A stretch of DNA of 6,740 nt from an uncultured Lachnospiraceae bacterium. Its GTDB lineage: Bacteria; Bacillota; Clostridia; Lachnospirales; Lachnospiraceae. This document shows positions 1 to 6,331 of this stretch, piece after piece. The stretch is from assembly GCA_902784025.1 (NCBI GenBank), contig CACZTF010000083.1, forward strand, positions 1 to 6,740, written 5' to 3'. A program made the translations under genes and the position numbers. Under the pieces are notes generated by a model. The model saw only the letters and a program-made list of their open reading frames with translations, was not told where the DNA came from and made no database searches. Position 1 is the stretch's first letter. Every line of letters starts with the position of its first letter.

Positions 1-403
1 AGGCATTTTTATATTCCGCCTCACAAAAAGACATGATCCCTGTAGTATGAACATCTCTGTGCACAAGGTCTTCCTTTTTTCTGCGTACGGGATTTCCTAT
101 CGCACTTAATATCTTTCCGGCAGGTCTGTACCTGCACATCTCACAATCATCATTACCTTCTTCCTCCGTCAGGACTATCGTCTTGCCGGTAAATGTAGTT
201 TTAAAATCCTCGCTGTAAGAATCCTTGCCGATGATCAACGCATCCGGCTGGGAAGCTTTTAAGAGATTAAGCGCTTTTCCCGCTTCGGAAAAAGCCCTGA
301 CTATTATCTTTTTTTCCCTGCCTGTGCTCATGGCACCTGCAAGGCGCTTAAGAAAGACCTCGTCAGTATCAACGAGAATTATATCCAGTGATCTTTCAGT
401 CAC
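1..403 (-). CDS. Partial protein with degenerate receiver-like N-terminal domain (possible CpaE/MinD-like Tad protein)
   Basis: This reading frame is open for 134 codons from a GTG at 401-403 and runs off the left edge, so only the N-terminus is visible. The GTG is chosen because AGGGGGG (412-418) lies 8 nt upstream and the only in-frame codons between it and the upstream stop (455-457) include no other usual start. Residues 5-60 resemble a response-regulator fold: strand 1 is LDIILVDTDEVFLKRL with acidic residues D12 and D14, and the strand-3 segment is PDALIIG. Gly59 stands where the phospho-acceptor Asp normally is, so phosphorylation is unlikely. A segment CRYRPAGKILSAI (90-102) follows. 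Then TTGIMSFCEAEYKNA (120-134) sits where CpaE/MinD-like proteins with such an N-terminus have beta-1 and the P-loop, but there is no GKT. Assignment to a Tad pilus or partitioning ATPase-like family is inference. The gene is divergent from the exporter operon. Confidence 0.75.
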   Translation of the reverse strand, partial: MTERSLDIILVDTDEVFLKRLAGAMSTGREKKIIVRAFSEAGKALNLLKASQPDALIIGKDSYSEDFKTTFTGKTIVLTEEEGNDDCEMCRYRPAGKILSAIGNPVRRKKEDLVHRDVHTTGIMSFCEAEYKNA

Positions 404-411
404 CCTGTATA

Positions 412-418
412 CCCCCCT
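412..418 (-). promoter_or_regulatory. Ribosome binding site fixing the GTG start
   Basis: The minus strand reads AGGGGGG, then 8 nt, then GTG (401-403). The purine-rich run at proper spacing, and the lack of any other usual start between here and the upstream in-frame stop at 455-457, decide this non-ATG start. Confidence 0.7.
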
Positions 419-629
419 ATTTAATTTTTTTCGTACCGGCCGTATGTAAAAAGCTCACATAACATCCTGCAGATACCGTAAACAAAAGCTGCAGAACGTT
501 ACAGCAAAAATATGCGGCACGGCTGTTCCTGTGTTTTCTGATCCTGTTAATATCTTGAAAAAAAAACTGTGAAATCTGCGAAAGAAACACGCAGTCTTCT
601 GAAACCATTTTTCGAAAAATGTAAGACGA

Positions 630-658
630 ATTTTATCTCATTCGTAATAAAGTGTCAA
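630..658 (-). promoter_or_regulatory. Sigma-A type promoter for the leftward receiver-like gene
   Basis: Read on the minus strand, a perfect -35 box TTGACA (658-653) is followed by exactly 17 bp and a -10 box TAAAAT (635-630), one mismatch from consensus. Transcription would start near 623 and give a leader of about 220 nt before the GTG at 403. Box quality and spacing make this the strongest promoter-like match I noticed in the window. Confidence 0.7.
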
Positions 659-685
659 TAGGCTTTTTGCTTAATTTTATTAATT

Positions 686-744
686 GTTTCAGGCGAAAAA
701 ACTTTAAATATTTCGCGACGCATTTTTCGCAGCTTCGCTGAAAC
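686..744. repeat. Long bulged inverted repeat between the divergent promoters
   Basis: The arm GTTTCAGGCGAAAAA (686-700) is fully complementary to 723-744, apart from a 7-nt insertion AGCTTCG (731-737) in the right arm. This gives 8 + 7 = 15 base pairs. The 22-nt loop contains AT-rich sequence and a further TTCGC. The right arm ends a few bases before the -35 region of the exporter promoter. No T-run follows on either side, so it is not a standard terminator. A protein-binding site is the likelier reading, but the binding protein is unknown. Confidence 0.5.
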
Positions 745-769
745 CTGCTATCATTTAACGTATATTTAA

Positions 770-778
770 TGATATAAT
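770..778 (+). promoter_or_regulatory. Extended -10 promoter for the exporter operon
   Basis: TGATATAAT combines a consensus -10 hexamer TATAAT (773-778) with the TGn extension at 770-772. No good -35 box is seen at 16-19 bp spacing, which fits an extended -10 or activator-dependent promoter. The start would fall near 785, giving a leader of about 53 nt before the ATG at 838. Confidence 0.6.
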
Positions 779-781
779 GGA

Positions 782-793
782 GACCTTAAAGTC
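782..793. promoter_or_regulatory. Operator-like dyad over the predicted transcription start
   Basis: GACCTTAAAGTC is a 12-bp palindrome with a single mismatched pair (form GACnTTAAnGTC). It begins 4 bp after the -10 box and covers the expected start of the exporter transcript. That is a typical place for a repressor site. No regulator gene lies in the window, so the assignment rests on symmetry and position only. Confidence 0.3.
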
Positions 794-837
794 CGATGAT
801 CCTGACACAACAAAACATGTAATATAAAGGTGATGAT

Positions 838-2541
838 ATGGCACTGATCTTTTCCTATATAAAAAAACATATCGTATCTTTCATACTTGCCATAGCTTTT
901 CTGGTAGTAGAGGCTGTTACAGATATTTTTCAGCCTGCACTTATGTCAGATATAGTTGATGAAGGTGTTACACGTTCCGACACTGCGGCAATAACCCATT
1001 ACGGTATCATCATGCTCATTATAGCAGGAATAGGCGCAGCTGCCGCCGTCATACGCAACATTTGTTCCACAAAGCATTCCCAGGCGGTAGCGAAAGATCT
1101 GAGAAATGACATCTACAAAAAAACCCAGACTCTTTCATTGGAAAATATAGACAGACTTACTACCGCATCCATAATAACCCGTATTACGAACGACGTTACC
1201 CAGGTTCAGGATTTCGTCACGGGATTTACCAGGATCATCTTCAAGGCACCCATAACCACCATCTCCGCTATAGTTATGATAGTGACACGTACACCATGGC
1301 TGGTCCCCACTATGCTTATAGTAATAGCGATAAGCGTGTTTCTTATGTTTATCAATATCCGTATAGGCTATCCGAAATTTGCAAAAATGCAGCAGAAAAT
1401 TGATAAGCTCAATCATGTGGCAGGAGAATATCTGTCAGGAGTAAGAGTTGTAAAAGCATTTAATGCCTCAGCAAGCGAAGAAAAACGATTTGATTCTGCC
1501 GCTGACCAGCTCAGGATGGCGGGTCTGTCTGCCATGCGTACCATGGCGGTATTCGGTCCACTGATAAATCTGACCGTTAATATCAGCATAGTCGTGCTCC
1601 TGTGGCTTGCCCATGCAGAAGGGGGAGACCATATAGGCCGTGTGATGGCTTCTATTAATTACATGACCCAGATCCTTTTTTCACTGAGTATCATCTCCAA
1701 TATCTTTAACAGGGCCATAAGAGCTTTAGCTTCATCTGAAAGGATTAAAGAAGTCCTTGATGAACAGCCGGCACAAAAGATTTCTGAAAATGCATTAAAG
1801 TCCGGGATCAAGGGCAGGATCGTTTTTGAAAATGTTTCATTTGCCTATCCCGGATCGGAAAAAGATGCTCTTTCCAATATCAGTTTCACCTGCGAACCGG
1901 GAGAGACTATCGGTATCATAGGTCCCACAGGCTCCGGAAAATCCACTCTTACCTATCTTATACCAAGATTCTACGACGCCTCTTCCGGCCGTATCATGAT
2001 AGACGACAGGGATGTGACACTTTATGATACGGAACACCTCCGTGCAAATGTAGCTGCTGCTCCGCAAAAAGCTCTTTTATTTACAGGCACCATCATTGAC
2101 AATCTTCACTGGGGCAGCCCTGATGCCGATGACGATCAGATACAAAAGGTACTTGATATATCTGATTCCCGATCCATAATAGAAAGCTGTGACGGAGGCC
2201 TGGAATGCCTGATCGGCCAGGGGGGAGTGAATCTTTCCGGAGGACAAAAACAACGGCTTTCTCTGGCAAGGGCACTCTTAAAACGTCCTAAGATACTTAT
2301 ACTTGATGACTGCACAAGCGCACTTGATGCCACAACAGAAGCCCGGGTGCTTGCAGCACTGCGTGAGTTCGCGGCCGGGATCACCGTTCTGCTGATAAGC
2401 CAAAGGATATCTACGGTCAGAAAAGCAGATAAGATACTTTGCATTGACAATGGTGTGGTTCAGGGCTTCGGAACGCACCGGGAGCTGCTTGAAGGCTGTC
2501 CGGAATACAGAGCTATATATGATTCACAGATCGGAGGATAG
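838..2541 (+). CDS. ABC exporter half-transporter, degenerate-site subunit of a heterodimer (TM287/BmrC/LmrC type)
   Basis: This 567-residue protein is a membrane domain fused to an ATPase domain, of normal length for the family. About six membrane spans lie near 12-32, 54-74, 132-150, 154-174, 236-258 and 270-291. The ATPase half shows A-loop Tyr337, Walker A GPTGSGKST (362-370), Q-loop Gln410, signature LSGGQKQR (466-473), Walker B ILILDD (486-491) and D-loop SALD (494-497). Asp491 replaces the catalytic Glu, and Gln522 (SQRIST) replaces the switch His. Both changes are known from the degenerate half of heterodimeric exporters such as TM287. The intact signature should serve the partner's ATP site. 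The ATG follows AAGGTGAT (827-834). The partner gene lies 109 bp downstream. Family members export drugs, lipids or peptides; the substrate here cannot be read from sequence. Confidence 0.95.
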   Translation: MALIFSYIKKHIVSFILAIAFLVVEAVTDIFQPALMSDIVDEGVTRSDTAAITHYGIIMLIIAGIGAAAAVIRNICSTKHSQAVAKDLRNDIYKKTQTLSLENIDRLTTASIITRITNDVTQVQDFVTGFTRIIFKAPITTISAIVMIVTRTPWLVPTMLIVIAISVFLMFINIRIGYPKFAKMQQKIDKLNHVAGEYLSGVRVVKAFNASASEEKRFDSAADQLRMAGLSAMRTMAVFGPLINLTVNISIVVLLWLAHAEGGDHIGRVMASINYMTQILFSLSIISNIFNRAIRALASSERIKEVLDEQPAQKISENALKSGIKGRIVFENVSFAYPGSEKDALSNISFTCEPGETIGIIGPTGSGKSTLTYLIPRFYDASSGRIMIDDRDVTLYDTEHLRANVAAAPQKALLFTGTIIDNLHWGSPDADDDQIQKVLDISDSRSIIESCDGGLECLIGQGGVNLSGGQKQRLSLARALLKRPKILILDDCTSALDATTEARVLAALREFAAGITVLLISQRISTVRKADKILCIDNGVVQGFGTHRELLEGCPEYRAIYDSQIGG

Positions 2542-2613
2542 TGTTTCATTTATTCATGGGAAAAAACTGAAATAAAAATGAACCCGGTTTATCTTAACCT
2601 GATGACCGGCGTA

Positions 2614-2623
2614 ATGAGCTCAT
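2614..2623. repeat. 10-bp perfect palindrome between the two exporter genes
   Basis: ATGAGCTCAT reads the same on both strands and lies 27 bp before the ATG of the second exporter gene. The 109-bp gap has no promoter or T-run terminator that I can support, so the two genes probably share one transcript. The palindrome could be chance or a small RNA hairpin before the ribosome site AAAAGGAGA (2637-2645). Confidence 0.3.
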
Positions 2624-2650
2624 GTGATACACACATAAAAGGAGAAACAT

Positions 2651-4465
2651 ATGGCAGCAAAAAATATAGCAGACGGAGCTGCAAGTATGCCGGATAAACG
2701 TCCCGGAGGAGGAAGACGTCACGGACAACCTGTTGTAAAGCCCAGGGATATGAAAGGTTCGGTCCGCCGCCTTACCGATACTTTGAAAGGCGATAAAAAA
2801 GGTCTTTTTATGATACTTCTTTTTGCAGTCCTTTCCTCTGCTGCAGGCATTTTTTCACCATTGGTCATCGGAAATGCTATCACGGCTATTAACAACGGAA
2901 ATGCTGTTTTGCTCTTTATCTTATTGCTGGCCGGAATATATGTCAGCAATTTCCTGGTTAATCTCATACAGGGCATACTGATGGCGTTTTTTTCACAACG
3001 TGTCACTTACCGTATACGGACCCGTCTTTTTAACACCATGGTAAAACTGCCTCTGTCATTTTTTGATACAAAACAACAGGGCGAGCTGATGAGCCGTCTC
3101 ACAAACGATGTCGACAACATAAGCTCTACGATCGCAGATTCCCTGTCACAGCTGCTCTCAAGCATTTTCACCATGATAGGAATACTCATAGTGATGATAC
3201 GTCTGAGCCTTCCTCTTACATTTGCCGCACTCATAGGTACGGCTGCCATAGTCATAGTAACCAAGCTTGTGACAAACGTCACCCGGCCTCTTTTTGTCAA
3301 ACAGCAAAGAGATCTGGGCTTTTTAAACGGTCATATACAGGAAACCATTTCCGGCATTTTCATAGTAAAATCCTTCGGCCGGGAAAAGAAGGTAACAAAA
3401 GACTTTGAAGTCCTGAATCAGCAGCTTACAAAAACAGCAGAAGAGGCCCAGATCAAATCAGGGATAATAATGCCTGCTGCCAATGTTATCAATAACATCA
3501 GTTTTGTCGCCATTTCCGTGATATCCGCCGAACTTGCTGTCCAGGGCGTGCTGTCGGTTGGTCTTATCACCAGCTTTCTCCTTTATATACGCCAGTTTTC
3601 ACGTCCATTCGTGGAGATATCCAACATTTACAACAACCTCCAGACTGCTATCGCCGGCGCCGAGCGTATATTCGAGATAACCGATACTCTTCCGGAGCCG
3701 GCTGACCGGGAAAATGCCTTTGAACTTAAAAATCCCAGGGGAGATATTGTATTTAAAGATGTTGTATTTGGTTACAACAAGGATAAGCCTATTCTTAAAG
3801 GTATTGATCTGAAGGTGCCTGCCGGTACAAAGGTGGCAGTGGTAGGTCCCACAGGTGCAGGGAAGACCACGCTTATCAATCTGCTCACCAGATTTTATGA
3901 TGTAGACAGCGGTTCCATAACCCTTGACGGTCATGATCTAAGGGACTATAAAATGGCAGACTTAAGAAAGGCCTTCGGCGTAGTGCTGCAGGATACGGTG
4001 CTCTTTGCTGAAAGCGTAGCTTATAATATCGCCTACGGAAATGAGGAAACACCCCTTGAAGAAATAAAAAAAGCGGCCCGGATAGCCGGTGCCGATTCAT
4101 TTATAGAGCGTATGCCCGAACAGTATAACACTGTCCTGGAGCGAAGCGGTGCAGAGCTCTCCCACGGAGAACGCCAGCTCATTACCATTGCAAGGGCTAT
4201 CCTTGCCGATGCACCCATTATGATACTTGATGAAGCAACCAGTTCTGTAGATACTCTTACGGAAAAAAAGATACAAAATGCGCTTCTGTCTGTTACCGAA
4301 GGACGTACTTCATTTATAATCGCTCACCGTCTTTCCACTATCCGAGATGCTGATATGATAATAGTCATCGCAGACGGTAATATCGTGGAAAAAGGAACCC
4401 ATGAAGAACTGCTGGCCCTGGGCGGACGCTACGCCCATATGCACGAAGCCCAGACCGGAGACTGA
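2651..4465 (+). CDS. ABC exporter half-transporter, catalytically intact subunit of a heterodimer (TM288/BmrD/LmrD type)
   Basis: This 604-residue protein is the partner of the preceding gene. A basic, Gly-rich cytoplasmic extension (about 1-45, with RPGGGRRHGQP) precedes a six-span membrane domain, with spans near 52-72, 86-108, 166-186, 188-208, 276-298 and 300-316. The ATPase domain has A-loop Tyr375, Walker A GPTGAGKTT (399-407), Q-loop Gln447, Walker B IMILDE (523-528) with catalytic Glu528, D-loop SSVD and switch His559. Its signature is LSHGERQ (503-509), with His in place of the second-half Gly, as expected for the subunit that lends a weakened signature to the partner's degenerate site. 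The heterodimer should thus have one hydrolytic and one mainly ATP-holding site. The ATG follows AAAAGGAGA with good spacing. The TGA stop touches the stop of the convergent flavoprotein gene. Confidence 0.95.
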   Translation: MAAKNIADGAASMPDKRPGGGRRHGQPVVKPRDMKGSVRRLTDTLKGDKKGLFMILLFAVLSSAAGIFSPLVIGNAITAINNGNAVLLFILLLAGIYVSNFLVNLIQGILMAFFSQRVTYRIRTRLFNTMVKLPLSFFDTKQQGELMSRLTNDVDNISSTIADSLSQLLSSIFTMIGILIVMIRLSLPLTFAALIGTAAIVIVTKLVTNVTRPLFVKQQRDLGFLNGHIQETISGIFIVKSFGREKKVTKDFEVLNQQLTKTAEEAQIKSGIIMPAANVINNISFVAISVISAELAVQGVLSVGLITSFLLYIRQFSRPFVEISNIYNNLQTAIAGAERIFEITDTLPEPADRENAFELKNPRGDIVFKDVVFGYNKDKPILKGIDLKVPAGTKVAVVGPTGAGKTTLINLLTRFYDVDSGSITLDGHDLRDYKMADLRKAFGVVLQDTVLFAESVAYNIAYGNEETPLEEIKKAARIAGADSFIERMPEQYNTVLERSGAELSHGERQLITIARAILADAPIMILDEATSSVDTLTEKKIQNALLSVTEGRTSFIIAHRLSTIRDADMIIVIADGNIVEKGTHEELLALGGRYAHMHEAQTGD

Positions 4466-4469
4466 TCAG
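4462..4469. other. Zero-spacing convergent gene junction
   Basis: The exporter stop TGA (4463-4465) and the complement of the flavoprotein stop (4466-4468) join as TGATCA, inside the palindrome CTGATCAG. No hairpin followed by a T-run is seen on either strand near here. A second 10-bp palindrome TGCTATAGCA (4478-4487) lacks a T-run. Both transcripts probably extend into the opposing gene. Confidence 0.8.
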
Positions 4470-5794
4470 ATCCCTCCTGCTATAGCACCGCTGGTCCATG
4501 CCCACTGGAGATTATAACCGCCGCAGGGACCGTCTATATCTGCCAGTTCCCCTGCCGCAAAAAGCCCGGGAACTTCTTTTATCTGCATGGATCCCGGATC
4601 GATATCGGAAATTCTTATACCGCCTGTACATACCTGGGCGTTTTCAAATCCATAGCTGCCGGTTATACGGACTTTCCATTTCTTAAAGATCTTCATCATC
4701 TCCCTTATCTTTTCAGGATCTGTTTCTGAAACTTTTTTTCCGGCATTTTCACCGATAGTTCCTGCGACTGCCCTGACAAGCTTGTCGTTTAACATTCCTC
4801 CGAAAAAATCAGTGAGTTTTCTTTCTCCCATTCTTTTAATACCTTCATTTACAAAAGAAAGACAATCTTCTGCTGAAATATCAGGGATAAGGTCAATCTC
4901 TGCATATACTTTACTGCCCTCTTCCATAGCTTCATTGGCAGACCGGCTTACGTTAAATACAGGTATTCCCGATAATGCATCTTCCGCAAACTGGATCTCT
5001 CCCATATCCGAAGCCAGAGGTTCCGGCATTTCTCTGTCCGGAAGATCCGAAAAAAGACTTATACAGGCCTTATGCCTGACTCCGGCTGTACCTTTACAGA
5101 AATCATCTTCTGTTTTGAGCTTTACCAGAGCAGGCATGGCTTTTTTGGGTTTGATTCCGAATTGGGCTGCTATTTCAATGCCGGAAAGATCATTTTTGCT
5201 CTCCGATACAGAGTTTTCTTTCATCCCCGCAAAAAGTCCTGTCGCCAGGATGAGCCTGCCGGATGATAAGAGGCAATTGTTTTCTTCATTTTCTCCGGAT
5301 GATTTCTTTTCTGTCCTGCATAAGTATTTTTTGGGGGTTTTTACGTTTTCATCCCGGGACAGACTGATCTCCTTTACGCATGTCTGTGTGAGTACATTTA
5401 CGCCAAGCCTGCGCATCTCATCCCTGAGAGCATTTCTTACGGAAACAGCCCTCTCCGAATAAGGATACACATAACCTTCCCGCGATCTCGTAAGCACTCC
5501 CAGGGACCTGAAGAAATCTATGGTTTCCCTGTAACAGAAAATATCAAAGGCTTTTTTTAAAAACTCTTTTTTCGTTCTGTCTTGCGGACGATCCTCCGGG
5601 TAATAATCTTCTGCAGTTATACCCTCATGGGTAATATTACATTTTCCGTTTCCCGTAACCAGCAGCTTTTTACCGGGTTCTGACCTGTGTTCCAAAACGC
5701 ACACACTCTCGCCCTTTCTTGCTGCAAATATAGCTGCGGTCATACCGGATGCACCGCTGCCTATGATGATCGTATCGTAATGCTTTGCTTTCAT
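4466..5794 (-). CDS. HI0933/BaiN-family FAD-binding oxidoreductase (YhiN-like)
   Basis: This 442-residue soluble flavoprotein begins with a Rossmann dinucleotide fold: IIIGSGASGM with GxGxxG at 12-17 and Glu35 at the end of strand 2. The family motif GKKLLVTGNGKCN (41-53) follows, and GGIRISDIDPGSMQ (391-404) and GPCGGYNLQWAW (422-433) mark the C-terminal part of the FAD site. These identify the HI0933 family, which includes BaiN, a bile-acid pathway reductase of Clostridium scindens. Most members have no proven substrate, so no reaction is claimed. The usual Gly-rich stretch after LILATG (181-186) is poorly conserved, and a charged, variable stretch lies at 145-178. The protein ends only about 10 residues past the last motif. 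The start is 10 nt after the ybeY stop. Its SD-like AGGAAG lies within the end of ybeY, 14 nt from the ATG, so translational coupling is likely. Confidence 0.9.
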   Translation of the reverse strand: MKAKHYDTIIIGSGASGMTAAIFAARKGESVCVLEHRSEPGKKLLVTGNGKCNITHEGITAEDYYPEDRPQDRTKKEFLKKAFDIFCYRETIDFFRSLGVLTRSREGYVYPYSERAVSVRNALRDEMRRLGVNVLTQTCVKEISLSRDENVKTPKKYLCRTEKKSSGENEENNCLLSSGRLILATGLFAGMKENSVSESKNDLSGIEIAAQFGIKPKKAMPALVKLKTEDDFCKGTAGVRHKACISLFSDLPDREMPEPLASDMGEIQFAEDALSGIPVFNVSRSANEAMEEGSKVYAEIDLIPDISAEDCLSFVNEGIKRMGERKLTDFFGGMLNDKLVRAVAGTIGENAGKKVSETDPEKIREMMKIFKKWKVRITGSYGFENAQVCTGGIRISDIDPGSMQIKEVPGLFAAGELADIDGPCGGYNLQWAWTSGAIAGGI

Positions 5795-5804
5795 CTTAAA
5801 ATCA

Positions 5805-6317
5805 TTATCTTCCTATGCCGAGTTTTGCAAGAACTGCTTCCTGCCTTGCCTCCATTACCTCTGCTTCTTCCGGCGTTTCATGATCATATCCGAAAAGATG
5901 AAACATGCTGTGCGCCGTAAGAAATGCGAGTTCGCGAAGCTCACTGTGTCCGTATTCCTGAGCCTGAGCCTTCACCCGGTCCGCAGAAATGATCATGTCA
6001 CCCAGCATCAGTTCCCCGGTATCCGGATTGAAACATTCTGCTGCAAATGTATCTCCGCCTTTTTCTGCCACAGAAAAAACCCCGGGGGTATCAAATTCCA
6101 GGGCAGGAAAAGACAGCACATCCGTGGTCTTATCTATTCCACGGAACTCCCGGTTTATCCTGTGGATCTCGGCATCATCGGCTATGGTCACATTTACCTC
6201 TGCCTCAAAAGGGCAAGACTCGTAAGCAAGAGCTTCTGCTATCACCTTTGTAATGAGATCATCGGGATCCGGAATATCCAAAGCTATATCTGTTTCATAA
6301 GAAATATATATACTCAA
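5805..6317 (-). CDS. ybeY: YbeY, zinc-dependent endoribonuclease for rRNA maturation
   Basis: This 170-residue protein carries the hallmark zinc motif HSMFHLFGYDH, with His136, His140 and His146 as metal ligands. It also has the conserved NREFRGIDKTTDVLSFP block (55-71, including Arg59) and GDMIIS (106-111). In bacteria YbeY acts in 16S rRNA 3'-end maturation and ribosome quality control. Its length is within the family range (about 150-170). The start is TTG at 6315-6317, chosen because a perfect AGGAGG (6325-6330) lies 7 nt upstream and the product begins MSIYISYETD, a typical YbeY N-terminus. It lies downstream of a phoH-like gene, the conserved clostridial order, and 10 nt upstream of the flavoprotein gene. 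The leader before it is unusually rich in inverted repeats and contains a possible extended -10 promoter. Confidence 0.96.
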   Translation of the reverse strand: MSIYISYETDIALDIPDPDDLITKVIAEALAYESCPFEAEVNVTIADDAEIHRINREFRGIDKTTDVLSFPALEFDTPGVFSVAEKGGDTFAAECFNPDTGELMLGDMIISADRVKAQAQEYGHSELRELAFLTAHSMFHLFGYDHETPEEAEVMEARQEAVLAKLGIGR

Positions 6318-6324
6318 TCGTTAA

Positions 6325-6330
6325 CCTCCT
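6325..6330 (-). promoter_or_regulatory. Perfect Shine-Dalgarno deciding the ybeY TTG start
   Basis: The minus strand reads AGGAGG, then 7 nt, then TTG (6315-6317). It starts one base after the 3' arm of a 9-bp inverted repeat (6332-6340), so folding of the leader could affect its access. Confidence 0.8.
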
Positions 6331-6331
6331 G

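Larger units (their letters stand above)
404..837. other. Divergent intergenic regulatory region, 434 bp
   Basis: This gap separates the GTG of the leftward receiver-like gene from the ATG of the rightward exporter. It is AT-rich and has no convincing protein gene. From left to right it holds the ribosome site of the left gene (412-418) and a roughly 220-nt transcribed leader with an A9 run on the plus strand (558-566). Next come a near-consensus leftward promoter (630-658), a bulged dyad (686-744), an extended -10 promoter (770-778), a start-site dyad (782-793) and the exporter ribosome site (827-834). A 63-codon minus-strand frame (417-608) lies in the leader but has no ribosome site. Confidence 0.8.

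Noticed and set aside
225..449. 74-codon plus-strand frame opposite the left-edge gene
   Set aside because: The minus strand carries a continuous, receiver-like frame with a promoter and ribosome site; this one has neither.
425..452. T7...A5-flanked hairpin around CGTACCGGCCGTATG
   Set aside because: The pairing is interrupted by mismatches and no plus-strand transcript needs ending there; it is probably AT-rich leader sequence.
2578..2697. 39-codon frame starting in the gap between the exporter genes and overlapping the second gene out of frame
   Set aside because: It has no good ribosome site, its end lies in the next gene, and the composition is unremarkable.
4462..4487. Palindromes CTGATCAG and TGCTATAGCA as a bidirectional terminator
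   Set aside because: The arms are only 4-5 bp, with no loop space and no T-run on either strand.
4782..5462. 226-codon plus-strand open frame opposite the flavoprotein gene
   Set aside because: It lies wholly antisense to a gene with clear family motifs, has no recognisable domain or ribosome site, and its Ser/Pro/Leu-rich product is what antisense of this coding sequence gives.
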